A stretch of 8,437 nucleotides of DNA from Calditrichia bacterium (GTDB lineage: Bacteria > Calditrichota > Calditrichia > JAJRVZ01), in the NCBI GenBank assembly GCA_030634505.1, contig DAOWAQ010000072.1, forward strand, positions 1 to 8,437, read 5' to 3'. The notes under the pieces are model-generated. The model was not told the DNA's origin and did no database searches. It saw nothing but the letters and a program-made list of their open reading frames with translations. Below, piece after piece: positions 5,671 through 8,437 of this stretch. The first letter of the stretch is position 1, and each line of letters starts with the position of its first letter. A program made the translations under genes and the position numbers.

Positions 5671-6843
5671 TTAAGTGTAAATCAATGGCATAAAACTTTC
5701 ACCATGTACCGTTTTGGAAACTGAAAAATACTCTGCCAATGAAGCTTGTAAATCAGCAAATGTTTTTCTTACCCCCATATTAACTCCTGATTTTAACAAA
5801 TGTCCATAACAAAGAATGGGAACATATTCCCTTGAATGATCAGTGCTTGGAGTTGTTGGATCATTACCGTGATCAGCCGTCAATATTAGCATATCATTTT
5901 CATCTAAATTACTTATAAATTGTGCAAGCCAAATATCAAATATTTCCAGCCCTTGCTTAAATCCATCAGGATCATTTCTGTGCCCCCAAAGCATATCAAA
6001 ATCTACAAGATTTGCCATTATTAAACCATTCTTATATTCTGTCAGTGAATCCAATAGAGCATTCATACCCTCTTCATTGGATTTAGTCATCACACTTTCA
6101 CTTATACCTTCGTAAGCATACAGATCGCTTATTTTGCCAATTGCTACAGTTGGAATGTTATTTTCTTTTAAAGTTGTTAAAATTGTTTTACCGATCGGTT
6201 TTAGAGAATAATCCTTACGATATTTGGTCCGGGTAAAATTTGCTTTGTTGGTACCTTTAAATGGCCTTGCGATTACTCTAGCTATTTCATGTTTTCCTTT
6301 TAAAAATTTTCGAGAAATTTCACACAATCTATACAATTCTTCAAGAGGAATGAGGCTGTCGTTTGCTGCAATCTGAAATACACTGTCTGCTGAAGTATAA
6401 ACAATCAACTTTCCTGTTGTCAAATGTTCTTCACCCAATTCCTTAATTATTTCAGTTCCGGAAGCAGCTTTATTCCCTATGACTCCGTAGCCGGTTTGTT
6501 TTGTAAATTCTTCAATTATCTCTTTAGGAAAACCATTTGGATAAGTTGGAAAAGGATTATTTAAAACTAATCCTCCCAATTCCCAATGTCCTGTTGTGCT
6601 ATCTTTTCCCGGTGAAACTTCCGCCATTTTTCCATAATTACCGATTGGCTCCTCATGACAAGACACACCTTTAATGTGGCGTATACATCCTAGACCAAGT
6701 TTTCCAAGATTTGGAATATTCAACCCACCAACTTTTTTTGCGAGATTCACTAGTGTGTCACTTCCTGCATCACCGTAAATATCCGCATCTGGTAATTCAC
6801 CTATCCCTGCTCCGTCGAGAATGATAACAATTGCTCTTTTCAT
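5671..6843 (-). CDS. deoB: Phosphopentomutase
   Basis: Cytoplasmic enzyme that interconverts ribose 1-phosphate and ribose 5-phosphate (and the deoxy forms), linking nucleoside breakdown to the pentose phosphate pathway. At 390 residues it is full length for DeoB of the alkaline phosphatase superfamily. Two-manganese ligands and the phospho-acceptor are visible: D10 (ILDGAGIGELPDA), T84 in DSTTGHWE as the activated threonine, D283 and H288 in DFDMLWGHRND, D324 and H325 in ADHGND, and H336 in STDHSREY. Their spacing agrees with the known Bacillus cereus enzyme. A cap domain occupies about 95-215. It follows the patatin gene by 16 bases with only a weak AGGG before the ATG. Other nucleoside-salvage genes (deoA, deoC, deoD) are not in the window. 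Confidence 0.98.
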   Translation of the reverse strand: MKRAIVIILDGAGIGELPDADIYGDAGSDTLVNLAKKVGGLNIPNLGKLGLGCIRHIKGVSCHEEPIGNYGKMAEVSPGKDSTTGHWELGGLVLNNPFPTYPNGFPKEIIEEFTKQTGYGVIGNKAASGTEIIKELGEEHLTTGKLIVYTSADSVFQIAANDSLIPLEELYRLCEISRKFLKGKHEIARVIARPFKGTNKANFTRTKYRKDYSLKPIGKTILTTLKENNIPTVAIGKISDLYAYEGISESVMTKSNEEGMNALLDSLTEYKNGLIMANLVDFDMLWGHRNDPDGFKQGLEIFDIWLAQFISNLDENDMLILTADHGNDPTTPSTDHSREYVPILCYGHLLKSGVNMGVRKTFADLQASLAEYFSVSKTVHGESFMPLIYT

Positions 6844-6859
6844 TTGAAAAACCCTAATA

Positions 6860-7765
6860 TTAATTAAACCATTTGTGCAAAAATCCGGACTTTTTATGTA
6901 ATTGTTTTTTAATTTCCGGTATTTTTTCTTTGGCAGCTAATCTTCCTTTTTCAATAATTTCATCCATCCGGTTAAACTCAGACCAATGGACATCACCTAT
7001 TTGGGGAGATATTATTAAATCAGCTTGATTTTTTAAATAGTCATTCAATTTTTTAGTGGTAATTTGAGCTGATCTCATGACAATATCCACCACATTATCT
7101 ATTTCCGAATTTTCTTCGAATAACAAAGATACATTTACAACTATAGTCATTTCTGCACCCATATCAATTGCAGACTGAACAGGAAAATTGTTTATGACAG
7201 ATCCATCTACTAGCTGTTTTCCATCATATTCAACGGGTTCAATAAAACCCGGAATTGCAGAACTGCCTTCGACTGCTTTTCGGATATTCCCGGAACTAAA
7301 CACAACTTCTTCTCCTGATATTAAATCTGCTGCTACACAGGAAAAAGGTAAAATACAGTTTTCAATGTTAGTATTTTCCAGCAAATTTTCAACTGCTAAT
7401 TTTAATCTTTCGAATTTTAATAATGCTTTTCGATGAGCAGCAAGATTAATTACTATTCTTCTTTTCACTTGGTGGGCAAGCTGACTTAAAATATCGTCGG
7501 GGTCTTTAATCTGTTTTTGTCGAAAATTATTCACACCTAACTCTTTAAATTTGGGTCCATTTATAAAATTTTCGACTTTATTTTTTAGCAATAAAGCTCT
7601 CGGACTTTGAGCATATGCTCCTCCGATTAATGCTCCCATGCTGGATCCTGCTATATAATCAATAGGAATGTTTTCTTCCTCCAATGCTTCTATCACACCA
7701 ACATGTGCTAAACCGCGAGCGCCTCCTCCACCTAAAACAAGACCAACCTTTACCGGTTTTGACAT
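6860..7765 (-). CDS. Patatin-like phospholipase, RssA type
   Basis: Probable serine lipid acyl hydrolase of 301 residues. The patatin fold is shown by the oxyanion loop GGGGARG (residues 12-18), the nucleophile elbow GSSMG (40-44, Ser42) and the catalytic aspartate in DGS (D187), giving the Ser-Asp dyad. DGS replaces the more usual DGG or DGA, a conservative change. The family segments CVAADLISGE and SSAIPGFIEPVEYDGKQLVDG are intact. The length matches the compact RssA-like cytoplasmic group: there is no signal peptide, POTRA domain or beta-barrel of the PlpD type. The gene lies 17 bases after the subtilase and 16 before deoB. The natural substrate is unknown; phospholipids or other acyl esters are family-based guesses. 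Confidence 0.95.
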   Translation of the reverse strand: MSKPVKVGLVLGGGGARGLAHVGVIEALEEENIPIDYIAGSSMGALIGGAYAQSPRALLLKNKVENFINGPKFKELGVNNFRQKQIKDPDDILSQLAHQVKRRIVINLAAHRKALLKFERLKLAVENLLENTNIENCILPFSCVAADLISGEEVVFSSGNIRKAVEGSSAIPGFIEPVEYDGKQLVDGSVINNFPVQSAIDMGAEMTIVVNVSLLFEENSEIDNVVDIVMRSAQITTKKLNDYLKNQADLIISPQIGDVHWSEFNRMDEIIEKGRLAAKEKIPEIKKQLHKKSGFLHKWFN

Positions 7766-7782
7766 TTTATATTTAATCCAAT

Positions 7783-8437
7783 TTATTTGATATATACTAT
7801 TTTTTTTACATAAAGAGAATTATTCTGTTTCAAAACAACAAAGTAGACGCCACTGACTACCCTTTTATTTTTATTCGAATTTCCATACCAAATAAATGAT
7901 GTTTTATTTTCTTTGAATGCCTTAATTTTCTGACCCAGTGAGTTATAAATAACTAAACTCGTTAATAATGTTTGCTTTAATTCTATATTGACATAATCAC
8001 TAAATGGATTGGGAGAAATCTGTATTGGAGAATCCTTGTCGGGATCAGCTCCTCCAATAATTGGTGCGATATTCATAATACCATAACCAATATCATTATT
8101 TGGGTTATTGGAATTTGATGCATAAGTAATTAAAGTATTATATAATTGCATGGGGGATAATGAGTTATCAAAAGATAGTACCAATGCTCCGGCTCCTGCT
8201 GCAAGTGGAGTAGAAAATGACGTTCCACTTGGTGAACTGAAACTGATATCATCATATGTGGCAACTGTGTATACACCTGTTCCCTGAGCCACTAAATCAG
8301 GTTTTATTCTGCCATCAAAAGTTGGACCTCTCGAAGAGGAAGAGCTTATAGCACCGATGGAAGTTACATTTCCAATTGCAATAACACTATCACCATCTGC
8401 GGGAGCAATAATATGATGCCATGAATTATTACCTTCG
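7783..8437 (-). CDS. Secreted S8 subtilase with type IX secretion sorting domain, 5' end missing
   Basis: The last 217 residues of a subtilisin-like serine protease; the frame is open to the window edge and the start lies beyond 8437. The internal GTG at 8292 is in frame but inside the catalytic domain, so it is not a start. The fragment shows the subtilase core SSSRGPTFDGRIKPDLVAQG (about residues 33-52) and the catalytic serine in GTSFSTP (fragment Ser73). The catalytic Asp and His would be upstream. From about residue 138 a type A C-terminal sorting domain begins (ISPNPFSDYVNI), continues with VIYNSLGQKI and ends SGVYFVVLK...KKIVYIK. Such domains direct export across the outer membrane by the type IX system and are normally removed on arrival. 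A periplasm-to-surface route is therefore expected. Confidence 0.95.
   Translation of the reverse strand, partial: EGNNSWHHIIAPADGDSVIAIGNVTSIGAISSSSSRGPTFDGRIKPDLVAQGTGVYTVATYDDISFSSPSGTSFSTPLAAGAGALVLSFDNSLSPMQLYNTLITYASNSNNPNNDIGYGIMNIAPIIGGADPDKDSPIQISPNPFSDYVNIELKQTLLTSLVIYNSLGQKIKAFKENKTSFIWYGNSNKNKRVVSGVYFVVLKQNNSLYVKKIVYIK

Noticed and set aside
8290..8292. GTG as a possible start of the subtilase
   Set aside because: The same frame continues upstream to the window edge with conserved subtilase sequence, so the GTG is an internal valine codon.
1..8437. CRISPR arrays, tRNA or rRNA genes, insertion sequences, attachment sites
   Set aside because: Reading both strands I found no regularly spaced repeats, no cloverleaf or rRNA segments, no transposase, and no flanking repeats around any gene.

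Overview
The window is about two-thirds A+T, and every gene I can support lies on the minus strand. It most likely comes from a member of the Bacteroidota/Ignavibacteriota (Bacteroidetes-Chlorobi) assemblage. The evidence is a secreted subtilase with a C-terminal type IX secretion sorting domain, a short primary sigma factor of the Bacteroidota type that lacks region 1.1, and weak or variable Shine-Dalgarno sequences. I lean towards an Ignavibacteria-like lineage because a canonical deoB is present, but that is inference.

In the direction of transcription (high to low coordinates), the first block is a closely spaced series: the 3' part of an S8 subtilase (8437-7783, cut by the window edge), a patatin-like phospholipase (7765-6860), phosphopentomutase deoB (6843-5671), a small coiled-coil protein of unknown function (5631-5317), an exported CapA-type metallophosphatase-like protein (5312-4281) and an RpoD-type sigma factor (4266-3421). 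The gaps are 17, 16, 39, 4 and 14 bases with no convincing terminator between genes, so part or all of it may be one transcript. The functions are not an obvious pathway.

A 264-base spacer follows (3420-3157). It holds a candidate promoter, a potentially structured leader and a 57-codon ORF of doubtful reality. It precedes a membrane-anchored M23 peptidoglycan endopeptidase (3156-2212, TTG start), whose stop codon sits inside a Rho-independent terminator hairpin.

The last block is an iron-homeostasis unit. A Fur-family repressor (2154-1714) overlaps by an ATGA junction with feoB (1717 to beyond base 1), the ferrous-iron transporter, of which 572 residues are visible. A 19-base imperfect palindrome resembling a Fur box lies between the terminator and fur, which suggests that Fur represses its own gene and feoB together.

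I see no mobile element, CRISPR array, tRNA, rRNA or clear novel defence or biosynthetic system. The points of most interest are the compact fur-feoB regulatory unit, the leader of the M23 gene, and the placement of a housekeeping-type sigma factor at the end of a mixed operon.
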